Below, piece after piece: positions 25,799-34,657 of a stretch of 64,000 nucleotides of DNA. Below the pieces are notes generated by a model. The model ran no database searches. It was not told the origin of the DNA and worked only from the letters and a program-made list of their open reading frames with translations. The position numbers were made by a program, and so were the translations under genes. Position 1 is the stretch's first letter. Each line of letters opens with the position of its first letter. Source of the stretch: JABMQF01 sp964563755 (GTDB taxonomy: Archaea > Nanobdellota > Nanobdellia > Woesearchaeales > UBA11576). The stretch is from NCBI GenBank assembly GCA_964563755.1, contig CAZLYC010000002.1:62001-126000 (forward strand), in the 5' to 3' direction.

Positions 25799-26605
25799 TC
25801 ATTCTTTTTTGAGTATGAGTATATTGCCGCGTCCTTTCTTGAGTTTCTCGACAATCCCTTTGTGCTCAAGCTCTGATATCATGAGGCTTATCTTCGCTTC
25901 ACTAAGAGGTATCTGTTTCCTGATCTCTTTCTGTGTTGTCCTGCCACCCTCTTTTTTCAGCAAGGTTATGATAAGAGAAGTATCATCTTTAGATTCAGGT
26001 TGTAACTTTCTGTCAACATCCTTGTCGCTTGTCTTCGTCGAAGTTTCACTAAGTTCCTTCTTTATGAGTTTCTTTATCTGTCTCTCTGCTTTCTCAACTT
26101 CTTTTATCTCTTTCTTCTCTTCCTTCTTCCTAAATCTGCCTACAAAGAAATACAAGGCTATAGCAAGCAATATGACCAACGAAGCTACGATAGCAATGAT
26201 CCAATTATTTTTACTGCCAATAATAGCATCATCAGAAATAGAATCTGAAACATCCACTATCTCAACATCATCGATGCTTGTATCATCTATATCAAGTTCC
26301 GGAAAAAGGAATAGGTCATAAACATAATCTCCTTCCTGTTTTATTGATATCTCGTCCTCTGCAGAGTTCTCTTCATCAAGTCCATATTTTGCAGTTATGA
26401 TGTATTGTCCAAGATTTAGATTGAATGTGTAGCTTCCATCCTTAGAGACATATCTTTGTGGCGGCTGTGAGTTGACTTCTATTATTGCTTCGTTCACTTC
26501 ATTGAGCTCGAGGTCATACACCTTGCCGTGTAGTGTTGCACCTTGTACAGGCACAACAAGCAAGAATAGCACTAAAAAACCCAAGATCAAATGACTGTTG
26601 CTCAT
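25799..26605 (-). CDS. Membrane-anchored winged-helix regulator
   Basis: A 268-residue protein. A signal peptide leads into an extracellular carboxypeptidase-regulatory-like beta domain (LHGKVYDLELNEVNEAIIEV). One membrane helix follows at about residues 135-155, then a charged coil and a C-terminal cytosolic winged helix (GGRTTQKEIRKQIPLSEAKI). The layout suggests direct surface-to-DNA signalling, as in other archaeal membrane-bound HTH proteins. Start ATG 26605 fits a TATA-like element about 25 bp upstream, implying a leaderless mRNA. The frame extends to 26671. Confidence 0.75.
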   Translation of the reverse strand: MSNSHLILGFLVLFLLVVPVQGATLHGKVYDLELNEVNEAIIEVNSQPPQRYVSKDGSYTFNLNLGQYIITAKYGLDEENSAEDEISIKQEGDYVYDLFLFPELDIDDTSIDDVEIVDVSDSISDDAIIGSKNNWIIAIVASLVILLAIALYFFVGRFRKKEEKKEIKEVEKAERQIKKLIKKELSETSTKTSDKDVDRKLQPESKDDTSLIITLLKKEGGRTTQKEIRKQIPLSEAKISLMISELEHKGIVEKLKKGRGNILILKKE

Positions 26606-26874
26606 GAGACCACGAACGAAGAGGGTATATAAAAAAATATCGTAATATAGAAAATAGATTATAAGACGCATTTAACAAAAATAAGGCAATATAATGCTTT
26701 TCAAAGGAAAATAAGTTATCATAAAGTTTTATGAAGCTTCAAACGTTGTTTTAGACCATATAAAGAGCAGATAAGAAAAGTATCTTTTTAAATAAAATAG
26801 ACCTTATTACATGTGGAGAAGATGATTACAGACAGGTGTAAGAGAGAGAAAGAAGAGCATATGAGGGATGTCAA

Positions 26875-27312
26875 ATGGAGAACGAATTATATGAAAGCAA
26901 GGAGAAGCAGAGGCAAAGGGTCGCACTTATAGCGATGAGCGATGACGAAGCAGATGTTTCACAGAAGATTGCAGAATCGCTAAGGCTGCAGGGCATGTTT
27001 GTTTGGCAGATATATGATGAAAAAGCAGCGAACAGTTGCCTACACAACAATCAAGAGATTGGGCTGCTTATACTAGGAGAAGAGTATGAGCACATTGCAG
27101 ACAATGTCTATGCACGCCAGAGAAATCCTATGCTCACGATGGCAGTGAGCAGGAATGGCGTGAAAGCGGACAGGAAGTTCAGTACAGGGTACGAACTCGC
27201 CACGTATATCAAGGATAAGACACTTTCAGACATGTACTGCGACAGTAACTTTCCAATCAGAATGATTGGCAGTAAAAACGAAACTGAACTTGAGCAGATA
27301 TCTGCATTTTAA
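26875..27312 (+). CDS. Hypothetical alpha/beta protein
   Basis: A 145-residue protein. After a charged N-terminus, residues 15-110 alternate strands and helices (QRVALIAMSDDEADVSQKIA, then EIGLLILGEEY). This is like a small Rossmann, receiver or TIR-type fold, but no diagnostic catalytic residues are seen. No family was assigned. It precedes a secreted coiled-coil gene by 34 nt. Confidence 0.6.
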   Translation: MENELYESKEKQRQRVALIAMSDDEADVSQKIAESLRLQGMFVWQIYDEKAANSCLHNNQEIGLLILGEEYEHIADNVYARQRNPMLTMAVSRNGVKADRKFSTGYELATYIKDKTLSDMYCDSNFPIRMIGSKNETELEQISAF

Positions 27313-27346
27313 GATGATAGGTCGTTAAGACCGGGAGGTAAATAAA

Positions 27347-28420
27347 ATGTCAAAGAAGATTAGCGCATTATTTGTGCTGGCAATCTTCATACTGAGCATA
27401 GTGCCTATGGCATTTGCGCAGGGACCTGAAACAGGTCAGCAAGAGGGTCAGCAGACAGGAGTTGTGGAACCTGTAATGATAGAAGAACAGGTTGAGACAA
27501 CTGCAGAGACACAGACTGAAGAAGCTGCAAACGACACGCCTGATACTGCAAGGCAGAGAATTATGGAAAGGAGAGAAGCGAGAATTCAAGAAAGAGAGCA
27601 GATAAGGGAACAAGTCCAGGCAGCGAGAGGCAACATTGAACGCATAAGAGAGAATGTAAGGCAGGCACGCGAAGCTTATCTGTCTGAAAAAGAGTCATTC
27701 ATGCAGAAGAAGGAAGCATTTCTTTCATGCACTGACAAACAATCAGACGAGTGCAAGGCGAAGCGTGATGAGCTCAAGAACGGAGCCAGACAGCACTTGT
27801 TGAATGTCGCAGACCTGATACTCAGTGAGTTGAACAGCGCAAAGGAAAAAATAAGTGCTTCTACATCACTAAGTGAGGAAGATAAGGCATCTATGCTTGC
27901 AGAGATTGATGCTAAAATAGCTGAGATAACTTCAGCGAAGGCAACGATTGAAGGCCTCGCAACAGAATCCACTCCACAGCAGGTCAATGATGCTGCAAAA
28001 CAGCTAAGAGCTGCTTGGAAAGAGACCAATGGAATCTGGAAGAAGAATGTCGGAAAGACAGTCACAGCGAAGCTCGGCAATATAGTCCAACAGGTTAGTC
28101 AGCTTGAAGAGAAACTCCAGAAAGTGAGGGACAGGCTGAATGATAAAGGCGCGGATGTCTCCGTACTTGACCAAAAGCTCTCAGATTTCAGCGCAAAGCT
28201 GGATGCTGCAGAGCAGAAGTACAATGAAGCTACAGCGAAATTCGCTGCTGCGAAAGACGCCGCTGAAGTAGACGCTGCTGTCAAGGAAGCGCATGCGCTC
28301 GTTTCAGGAGCGAAGCAGGACTTGAAGGATGCAAGGAATCTCTTAAGGGAAGCTGTGAACGAGATAAAGCAGCTGAACAAGGGAAGTCTTGAAGCAGAGC
28401 CTGCTGAAGACGCAGAATAA
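27347..28420 (+). CDS. Secreted coiled-coil protein
   Basis: A 357-residue protein with a signal peptide cleaved near AFAQG. A Gln/Glu/Thr-rich spacer precedes long charged coiled coils from about residue 65 to 345, with one Cys pair (SCTDKQSDEC) that could form a disulfide. GGGAGGTAAATAAA places the ATG. A small lipoprotein gene follows 41 nt later. It is probably a surface structural protein; no family was recognised. Confidence 0.7.
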   Translation: MSKKISALFVLAIFILSIVPMAFAQGPETGQQEGQQTGVVEPVMIEEQVETTAETQTEEAANDTPDTARQRIMERREARIQEREQIREQVQAARGNIERIRENVRQAREAYLSEKESFMQKKEAFLSCTDKQSDECKAKRDELKNGARQHLLNVADLILSELNSAKEKISASTSLSEEDKASMLAEIDAKIAEITSAKATIEGLATESTPQQVNDAAKQLRAAWKETNGIWKKNVGKTVTAKLGNIVQQVSQLEEKLQKVRDRLNDKGADVSVLDQKLSDFSAKLDAAEQKYNEATAKFAAAKDAAEVDAAVKEAHALVSGAKQDLKDARNLLREAVNEIKQLNKGSLEAEPAEDAE

Positions 28421-28461
28421 GGGACAAGGTTTATAAAAGAAAACAAGCATAAGGTGACAAA

Positions 28462-28686
28462 ATGAAAAAGATACTAGCACTTGTTTTGATATTGAGCCTT
28501 GTCTTTGTAGCTGGCTGCGGGAAGAAATCTGCAGAGTCTCCAGTGACTGTAGCTCCACAGGCAGGTCCTACAGCATCAGCAGTGACTGAAGTCGAGAATG
28601 AGCTTAATAACATAGACTCTATAGACAGCGAAATGCCAAGCTCAGACCTTGACGATCTGGACAAAGACCTTGACTTTACAATATAA
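28462..28686 (+). CDS. Small lipoprotein
   Basis: A 74-residue protein. A bacterial-style lipoprotein signal ends in the lipobox VAGC (Cys19). The mature part is short, polar and acidic, ending in Asp-rich repeats. AAGGTG lies 5 nt before the ATG. It was probably co-transcribed with the secreted coiled-coil gene upstream. No known function. Confidence 0.7.
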   Translation: MKKILALVLILSLVFVAGCGKKSAESPVTVAPQAGPTASAVTEVENELNNIDSIDSEMPSSDLDDLDKDLDFTI

Positions 28687-28741
28687 TTTTTATTTTATTA
28701 ATTTTTTATTTATTTTGATTTAAGACGCGGATACCACAATA

Positions 28742-28749
28742 TTTATAAA
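28742..28749 (+). promoter_or_regulatory. TATA box of lysS
   Basis: TTTATAAA, centred about 34 bp before ATG 28780, predicting a leader of only a few nucleotides. Confidence 0.5.
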
Positions 28750-28779
28750 AAGCCGCAAATTCTACTCGACTGATAAAAC

Positions 28780-30318
28780 ATGAGCATTGAAGACGATAAC
28801 AAGCTGATAAAGGAAAGGATAGACAAGCTGAAGAAGATCGCTGATATGGGCATAGACCCGTACCCTTATTCTTTTGCAAAGAGCCACAGTGCGAAGCAGA
28901 TAGCTGAAAAATATGCGCATCTGCAGGTAGAAGAGAAGACGAACGACAAAGTTAGCTTTGCAGGAAGGCTTATGCAGATGAGACGGATGGGAAAAGCGAC
29001 TTTCGCCCATGCGCAGGATGAATCAGGAAAGATGCAGCTGTATTTCAAGGCTGATGATATAGGAGAGAAATATGAAGCTCTTAAGCTATATGACCTTGGT
29101 GACATGATCGGTATCAAAGGGGTAGTTTTCAAGACAAAGACAGGAGAAGTCACAATATATGTTTCCGAATTTGAGATGCTCGCTAAGTCATTGAGACCGA
29201 TGCCTGAGAAATACCACGGTCTGCAGGACAAGGAGCTGAGATACAGGCAGAGGTATCTTGACCTCATCATGAACCCTGAAGTCAAGGACGTGTTCTTGGC
29301 AAGGAGCAAGATATTGATGGCAATAAGGGATTTTCTGAACAGCAGAGGATTCCTCGAGGTCCAGACGCCGATACTCCAGCCGATTTATGGCGGAGGCAGT
29401 GCTAAGCCTTTCGTCACTAAGATAAACGCGTGGAACATGACAATGTACCTAAGGATTGCGTATGAACTGCACCTGAAGAGGCTGCTTGTCGGCGGATTCG
29501 AGAAGGTATACGACCTGAGCTACTGCTTCAGGAACGAAGGCTCGGACAAGACTCACAATCCTGAATTCACGATGACTGAGATTCAGTGGGCATATGCTGA
29601 CTACAATGACATGATGAAGCTATGCGAAGAGCTCTGGGAGCACGTCGCGAAGAAAGTGCTCGGTACGACAAAGATAAATTATCAGGGTACAGAGATTGAA
29701 CTCAAGGCTCCTTGGAAGAGGATGACCATGGTTCAGGCACTTAAGGAGATTGCAGGAGTTGAAGTCGAAGGACTTGACGAAGATGCCATGAAGAATCTAC
29801 TTCGCGGATACAATATTGAGTATGAAGGCGAGTTCTCTTGCGGTCTAGCTATAACTTTGCTGTTCGAAGAACTGTGCGAGAGCAAGCTCATCCAGCCGAC
29901 TCACATAATCGACCACCCGAGGGAATCATGCCCGCTGGCAAAACCGCACAGGACAAATCCGAAACTTATCGAGAGGGTTGAGCCGTACATAAACGGATGG
30001 GAAGTAGGAAATGCATATTCAGAATTGACCGATCCAATACTTCAGAGGGAACTGCTAGAAGAGCAGGCCAAGATGCTGCGCGGTGGCGCTGAGGAAGCTC
30101 ATCCTATGGATGAGGATTATGTCCAGGCGCTTGAATACGGATTGCCGCCGAATGCAGGATTAGGCTTAGGCATAGACAGGATGGTCATGCTTCTGACAAA
30201 TTCAGAGACTATAAGGGATGTCATACTTTTCCCGACAATGAAATTCGCTGACAAAGCGCAGTCTGTCGACGCGCAGGAAGACAAAGCAAAGGAAGAGCTG
30301 AAGAAATCGCTTAAGTGA
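28780..30318 (+). CDS. lysS: Lysyl-tRNA synthetase, class II
   Basis: A 512-residue class II LysRS of bacterial type that charges tRNA-Lys. The OB-fold anticodon domain lies at residues 50-145. Motif 2 (YCFRNEGSDKTHNPEFTMTE) and motif 3 (GLGLGIDRMVMLLTNSETIR) are intact. Most archaea instead use the unrelated class I LysRS, so this form is notable and may reflect transfer, although several archaeal groups carry it. A retropepsin-like gene follows after 12 nt. Confidence 0.94.
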   Translation: MSIEDDNKLIKERIDKLKKIADMGIDPYPYSFAKSHSAKQIAEKYAHLQVEEKTNDKVSFAGRLMQMRRMGKATFAHAQDESGKMQLYFKADDIGEKYEALKLYDLGDMIGIKGVVFKTKTGEVTIYVSEFEMLAKSLRPMPEKYHGLQDKELRYRQRYLDLIMNPEVKDVFLARSKILMAIRDFLNSRGFLEVQTPILQPIYGGGSAKPFVTKINAWNMTMYLRIAYELHLKRLLVGGFEKVYDLSYCFRNEGSDKTHNPEFTMTEIQWAYADYNDMMKLCEELWEHVAKKVLGTTKINYQGTEIELKAPWKRMTMVQALKEIAGVEVEGLDEDAMKNLLRGYNIEYEGEFSCGLAITLLFEELCESKLIQPTHIIDHPRESCPLAKPHRTNPKLIERVEPYINGWEVGNAYSELTDPILQRELLEEQAKMLRGGAEEAHPMDEDYVQALEYGLPPNAGLGLGIDRMVMLLTNSETIRDVILFPTMKFADKAQSVDAQEDKAKEELKKSLK

Positions 30319-30330
30319 TGAGGTAAGGAT

Positions 30331-30729
30331 ATGTTCAATCTTGGGGATAAACGTAACATTGTCATCCAGTACAAGAAGAAGACTGTTGTAGGTCTTGTCG
30401 AGCCGATTCTTGTTGAAGGACCGACAGGAAAGAAGAAGGAAGTTCTTGGAAGGATTGATTCTGGCGCGACCAAGTCAAGCATAGATGTTAACCTCGCAGC
30501 AGACCTCAGTCTAGGACCGATACTAAAAGCAAAGATTGTGAAGTCAGCTTCTGGAAAGAGTTTGCGCCCGGTAGTCGAAGCGACAATATTCCTGGCAGAT
30601 AAGGAGTTCAAGACTGAATTCACTATCGCAGACAGGGCAGACCTCAAGTATAGCATACTTATCGGCCAGAACATCCTGAACAAGGGTTTCCTGATAGACC
30701 CTGCTAAAGAGATACCTAAAGAAAGGTAG
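30331..30729 (+). CDS. Retropepsin-like aspartic protease family protein (COG4067)
   Basis: A 132-residue protein. RIDSGATKSSID (residues 41-52) carries the aspartic-protease DSGA motif at Asp43. KYSILIGQNIL matches the family's second hydrophobic element. This fits COG4067, often annotated as ATP-dependent zinc protease and linked with RimK in bacteria; that activity is not well supported. It follows lysS by 12 nt and is likely co-transcribed with it. Confidence 0.75.
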   Translation: MFNLGDKRNIVIQYKKKTVVGLVEPILVEGPTGKKKEVLGRIDSGATKSSIDVNLAADLSLGPILKAKIVKSASGKSLRPVVEATIFLADKEFKTEFTIADRADLKYSILIGQNILNKGFLIDPAKEIPKER

Positions 30730-30770
30730 GGAAAAGCAAGATATGATAAAAAGATAAGAAAAATTCTTTT

Positions 30771-31721
30771 TTATTCTGTGCACCCGACATACATGAGTAT
30801 GTATTTTGTGGATTCTATTATTGTCTTAATTTTCTCGAGTATGACTGAAACTCCTTCGTGGCTCCAGTTCTGCCTGTCGAAGTCTCTGCACTGCTTCAGC
30901 AGTTTTTTCTGTGCAATGACAAGCTTAAATGCCTTCTTCTGGTCGTTGTCATAGAACACTTGCATTGATTCAGCGTAATGCTTCTCTATGCTTGAGTATA
31001 AATCTTTGAATTCCTTGACCTCATCCTTGTCGAGCTTGGTCCATTTCAATAGGCGCGCAATCCTCTTTGCCTGGTCAGCTATTGCCTCTATGTTTATAGC
31101 AGCAGTCCATACAGCGATAAACCTGTCATGCGTCAGTCCTTTATTGGCTACGACAGAAGGGTTCTTCTGGAAGTAAGTCATCGTCCTGAATATCAGATAT
31201 GCCAACCTGTTTACATCCTCGTCTCTCTCTGATATGTTGACGTGCCTGTCTTCCTCAAAAGAGTCTTTCGCGTCTGTAAGCATATCTCTTGTTATCAGGT
31301 CAATCTTATGTATCAGGTTCAATGGGTCTATTTCTGCCATGTTAAGGAAGTCCTTTGTGACTATCTTTTCTGCGTCTTCCTGGACGACCTCAAGCGCCAT
31401 CAGGTCATGGATTATGCTCCTTACATCTTTAGCCCGTGATTTCATATTCTCTGACTTGAGCGTTATCTCATTGTAATTCTGTATGTACCTGGCTATGAGC
31501 TGCATCCTTATCTCCTGCTGTGTAAGGTTAGTCACATCTATAGTTATCTTTCTTGGCTCATTAGAAGAACTCTTTCCTGCAGGATAAAGTATAATCTTCT
31601 CACCCTGTGGTTCAACAGATACAGAATCTCCTTTCTTTATCTTGTTTTGGCTTAACCAGTCTTTTGGAAGCGAGACGACGAAGCTTGATTTGCCGAATTC
31701 TATTATCTTTCGGTATTCCAT
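30771..31721 (-). CDS. AbrB/SpoVT-type DNA-binding domain plus PhoU-like protein
   Basis: A 316-residue protein. Residues 1-45 form a swapped-hairpin AbrB-like domain (FGKSSFVVSLPKDWLSQNKI and KKGDSVSV). The rest is helical, with two PhoU-like three-helix units. This architecture is common in archaea and is thought to regulate phosphate uptake, by analogy with PhoU. ATG 31721 is chosen because GGTG lies 7 nt upstream; ATG 31727 is also in frame. Confidence 0.85.
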   Translation of the reverse strand: MEYRKIIEFGKSSFVVSLPKDWLSQNKIKKGDSVSVEPQGEKIILYPAGKSSSNEPRKITIDVTNLTQQEIRMQLIARYIQNYNEITLKSENMKSRAKDVRSIIHDLMALEVVQEDAEKIVTKDFLNMAEIDPLNLIHKIDLITRDMLTDAKDSFEEDRHVNISERDEDVNRLAYLIFRTMTYFQKNPSVVANKGLTHDRFIAVWTAAINIEAIADQAKRIARLLKWTKLDKDEVKEFKDLYSSIEKHYAESMQVFYDNDQKKAFKLVIAQKKLLKQCRDFDRQNWSHEGVSVILEKIKTIIESTKYILMYVGCTE

Positions 31722-31918
31722 TTTCATTCACCAAAGCGAATCAAAAAACATCAAAAACACCAAAATATATCCCCCATATACCTAATACTTAAAAGAATAT
31801 ATCTACTATATTTAAGCTTATTTATATAAAAATGAAAAAGAACAGGTTAAGAACAGATTCATACAAACCGCCAACTCAAAATATTTAAAAGAAAGGGGTT
31901 GAGATACAGTAGATTATT

Positions 31919-32305
31919 ATGAAACACATCATATTAGACACGAATTTCCTTATGATTCCGATGCAGTTCAAGGTAGACATATTCACAGAGATAGAGAGAA
32001 TCATGAAAGAGCCATATGAGCTCTGTATTGTCGATAAAACGATAGATGAGCTGAATAAGCTAAAAAAGACAGAATCTGGTAAGGACAAGCTCGCGGCGTC
32101 AGTCGCTCTCAAGCTTATCGAAGTGAAAAAGATAAAGCATTTAAAAACAGAAAAGAATTTAAACACCGATAATCTGATTACAGAACTGGCAAAAAGCCCT
32201 GATTTCATCGTAGGGACACAGGATAAGGCTTTAAAACGTATTTTGGAGCAAAATAATGTTCAGCTTCTCGTTTTAAGGCAGAAAAAGTATTTAAAGCTTG
32301 TCTGA
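31919..32305 (+). CDS. PIN-domain nuclease (Fcf1/Utp24-like)
   Basis: A 128-residue PIN protein. Asp7 in ILDTNFLM is the first metal ligand; Glu44 of the TIDEL segment and DxxxGTQDKAL near residues 92-103 supply later acidic residues. It belongs to the archaeal group related to Fcf1/Utp24, which cleaves pre-rRNA in eukaryotes. Its position before rpo7 and spt4 matches a conserved archaeal arrangement. TATTTAAA at 31882 suggests a very short leader. Confidence 0.82.
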   Translation: MKHIILDTNFLMIPMQFKVDIFTEIERIMKEPYELCIVDKTIDELNKLKKTESGKDKLAASVALKLIEVKKIKHLKTEKNLNTDNLITELAKSPDFIVGTQDKALKRILEQNNVQLLVLRQKKYLKLV

Positions 32306-32369
32306 ACCCTTCTGTAAAATAAGGGTAAAGCAAACAATATCAATCACATAACCTTTGCGAGGTATCGAG

Positions 32370-32963
32370 ATGTTTTACAGGACAAAACTTCAGGACCACA
32401 TCAGGGTTCCACCGGACCTTTTCGGACTTGCAGCAATGGAAGCTGTAACCAAGCAGATAAAGAAGAAGTATGATGGTTACATATCAAAGGATCTAGGAAC
32501 AGTAATTGATGTTGACAATGTCATGGAGATAAGGGACGGAATAATAATACCAGGTGACGGCGCGTCATACTATGACACGACATTTGAGCTCCTGACATTC
32601 AAGCCAGAGCTTCAGGAAGTCGTTGTCGGAAAGATAAGGGATATAGCAGATTTCGGCGCATTCATACACCTCGGCCCGATAGAAGGCATGATACACGTCT
32701 CGCAGGCGATGGATGATTTTGTCTCTTTCTCGAAAGAGAAAGTGCTTTCAGGCAAGGATTCGAAACGCTCGCTGAAAATTGGCGACAGGTGCAGGGCAAG
32801 GATAGTCGCAGTCTCATTCAAGGAACTCAATAATCCTAAACTCGGATTGACGATGAGGCAGGAAGGCCTCGGCAAACTCGAATGGATTGAAGAGGACAAG
32901 ACGTCTCCTAAGAAAGGAGGCAAGAAAGAAAAGGAAGAGAAAGAAGAGAAACCGAAGAAATAA
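32370..32963 (+). CDS. rpoE1: RNA polymerase subunit Rpo7 (E')
   Basis: A 197-residue Rpb7/RpoE' homologue. With Rpo4 it forms the stalk of archaeal RNA polymerase and contacts the emerging transcript. The N-terminal tip domain is followed by an S1 RNA-binding domain (about residues 80-165, VVGKIRDIADFGAFIHLGP). The C-terminus has an unusual Lys/Glu-rich extension. ATG 32370 follows GAGGT by 6 nt. Confidence 0.94.
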   Translation: MFYRTKLQDHIRVPPDLFGLAAMEAVTKQIKKKYDGYISKDLGTVIDVDNVMEIRDGIIIPGDGASYYDTTFELLTFKPELQEVVVGKIRDIADFGAFIHLGPIEGMIHVSQAMDDFVSFSKEKVLSGKDSKRSLKIGDRCRARIVAVSFKELNNPKLGLTMRQEGLGKLEWIEEDKTSPKKGGKKEKEEKEEKPKK

Positions 32964-32983
32964 TCTTAACGCAAGGTGTTCTT

Positions 32984-33172
32984 ATGACAAAGAAAAAATG
33001 CTGCAAAAGATGCAAGATGTTCATTGACGGAAGTGAGTGCCCGGTCTGCAAGACAACTGCTTTTTCCACTAACTGGCAGGGCAGGATATTCATAGTTGAC
33101 GCTGCAAAGTCAGCAATCGCAAACAAGATTGGCCTGACTGTAAAGGGAGAATATGCACTTAAGTGCAGGTGA
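32984..33172 (+). CDS. spt4: Transcription elongation factor Spt4
   Basis: A 62-residue Spt4 (formerly RpoE''). The zinc ribbon uses CKRC (Cys7, Cys10) and CPVC (Cys19, Cys22). The AFSTNWQGRIFIVD segment is the Spt5-binding strand region. With Spt5 it forms the archaeal elongation clamp. The gene sits in the rpo7-spt4-S24e-S27ae operon, and the S24e ATG follows its stop by 5 nt. Confidence 0.94.
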   Translation: MTKKKCCKRCKMFIDGSECPVCKTTAFSTNWQGRIFIVDAAKSAIANKIGLTVKGEYALKCR

Positions 33173-33177
33173 TTGTT

Positions 33178-33489
33178 ATGGATTTGAATATAATTAACGA
33201 AGAGGACAAGCCTCTGCTTTCAAGGAAGGAATACAAGTTCAGCACGGAATTCAAGGGCGCGACGCCTAAGAGGCTCGAATTAAGGGATGCTATAGCAAGG
33301 AAAGTGAAGGGAGAACCCGAGCTGACTGTTGTCAAGCACATATTCAACAAGTATGGCGCAGAAGGCGCTGAAATAATAGCACATGTCTATACAAAGAAAG
33401 AGGACATGACAAGATATGAGCACAAGAAGCTTCTTGCAAGACATTCCGAAAAGAAGGAAGAGAAGAAAGAAGCCGCTGCTGCTAATTAG
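33178..33489 (+). CDS. rps24e: Ribosomal protein eS24
   Basis: A 103-residue small-subunit protein found in archaea and eukaryotes. The core KEYKFSTEFKGATPKRLELR is typical, and the C-terminal tail is Lys/Glu/Ala-rich. ATG 33178 is chosen with AGGTG upstream; the frame opens at 33163, inside spt4. Confidence 0.94.
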   Translation: MDLNIINEEDKPLLSRKEYKFSTEFKGATPKRLELRDAIARKVKGEPELTVVKHIFNKYGAEGAEIIAHVYTKKEDMTRYEHKKLLARHSEKKEEKKEAAAAN

Positions 33490-33501
33490 GGTTGATGAAA
33501 C

Positions 33502-33696
33502 ATGGCTGAAAAGAAAGCTGCTGCTGTAAAGAAGAAAAAGACTTCTACCAAATACAAGATGTATAGCGTCTCAGGTTCCAACCTTGAGAGGAAGAACAAG
33601 TTCTGCCCAAAGTGTGGAGTCGGCGTTTTTCTGGCCAAGCACAAGGACAGGCTGACCTGCGGAAAGTGCAGCTATACTGAATTCGTTAAGAAGTAA
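33502..33696 (+). CDS. rps27ae: Ribosomal protein eS31 (S27ae)
   Basis: A 64-residue zinc-ribbon ribosomal protein, with the four ligands Cys35, Cys38, Cys53 and Cys56. A basic N-terminal tail binds rRNA. In eukaryotes this protein is fused to ubiquitin; here it stands alone, as in other archaea. It is the last gene of the operon. Confidence 0.94.
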   Translation: MAEKKAAAVKKKKTSTKYKMYSVSGSNLERKNKFCPKCGVGVFLAKHKDRLTCGKCSYTEFVKK

Positions 33697-33758
33697 TCAG
33701 CTGAACAATTTTTTTATATTCTATCATACTTCTAGAAAAGTCTGTTGAATCAGTGAAA

Positions 33759-34100
33759 TCATCCTGAGACTGCTGTTGCAGGATTAGACGATGTTTGGCA
33801 ATTCTTGAGACTATTCTCGCATCTCATTATCTTTGCGGATGTGACATCAAGTACCATGTTTGTGCGGTCGAATGACTCGCTCATTATATTTGTGACTACC
33901 TGGAAATTCGTGTAGATTGAAGCGATAGCAAACACACTGAATAGGACGCTGAATATTATCAGTATGAAGAAGAACCAGAATCCGAATCTGTACATGCGCA
34001 TCTCTGACTCTGTGAACTTTCCGTGCAACTCAAGATTATGGATGACCTGCTCTTGAAGAGCCTTCTTTATATCTGATTCAGATGTCTCCTTTTTTTTCAT
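33759..34100 (-). CDS. Single-pass membrane protein
   Basis: A 113-residue protein. A cytosolic helical N-terminus of about 35 residues precedes a membrane helix (FGFWFFFILIIFSVLFSVFA), then an outside domain with one Cys pair (MRCENSLKNC). No family was recognised. It is the downstream member of a minus-strand run of envelope protein genes. Confidence 0.65.
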   Translation of the reverse strand: MKKKETSESDIKKALQEQVIHNLELHGKFTESEMRMYRFGFWFFFILIIFSVLFSVFAIASIYTNFQVVTNIMSESFDRTNMVLDVTSAKIMRCENSLKNCQTSSNPATAVSG

Positions 34101-34138
34101 TTTAATGACCTGACGTGGATTTTGCTTTTAAATTTTTC

Positions 34139-34624
34139 TTATTGTGCATAATCTGGAGGACTTGAACTCAATATCTTCCCGTCATTGCCTATGAACGTTC
34201 CGACATTCCAATCGACCAGAGTCATCTTATATGTTATTCCTGATCCTATTTCTATTTTCGTGCAATCATCGACTGTGATAAATATAGCATCAGCCAAGTC
34301 TGTTCCGACATGGTCTATACTGAGCCTAAACATGCCATCAGCAGGCTGGCAGGATAGAAGTATTCCTGTCCACTGCACAGCATTGTCCTTGTAGGTTATC
34401 TTGAAGAGAGTCCTCTTGTCACTCTCAGAAAGGTCGCTGTCTCGGTCAAACTGATAGTTCGTCTCGGCAAAAGTCTCCGGTATAAATGATGGCCCGGTCT
34501 GCCGGGTAGCTGCCCTTTGCTTAGTTAAGAAATACACTGGCAGGAGCAACAGCAATATTACGAAAAGGACTATGAGCGTGAATTCTAATGGTTTTCTTGT
34601 GACAAAACTCTCGTGTACTACCAT
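34139..34624 (-). CDS. Membrane-anchored extracellular protein
   Basis: A 161-residue protein. A membrane helix at about residues 13-33 anchors a beta-rich ectodomain that contains a Cys pair (SCQPADG and DDCTKI). ATG 34624 is preferred because GAGGT lies 4 nt upstream; the adjacent ATG 34627 is too close. No family was recognised. Confidence 0.65.
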   Translation of the reverse strand: MVVHESFVTRKPLEFTLIVLFVILLLLLPVYFLTKQRAATRQTGPSFIPETFAETNYQFDRDSDLSESDKRTLFKITYKDNAVQWTGILLSCQPADGMFRLSIDHVGTDLADAIFITVDDCTKIEIGSGITYKMTLVDWNVGTFIGNDGKILSSSPPDYAQ

Positions 34625-34657
34625 CATTACCTCTTTTAATGGTCACTTTGCAGGAGA

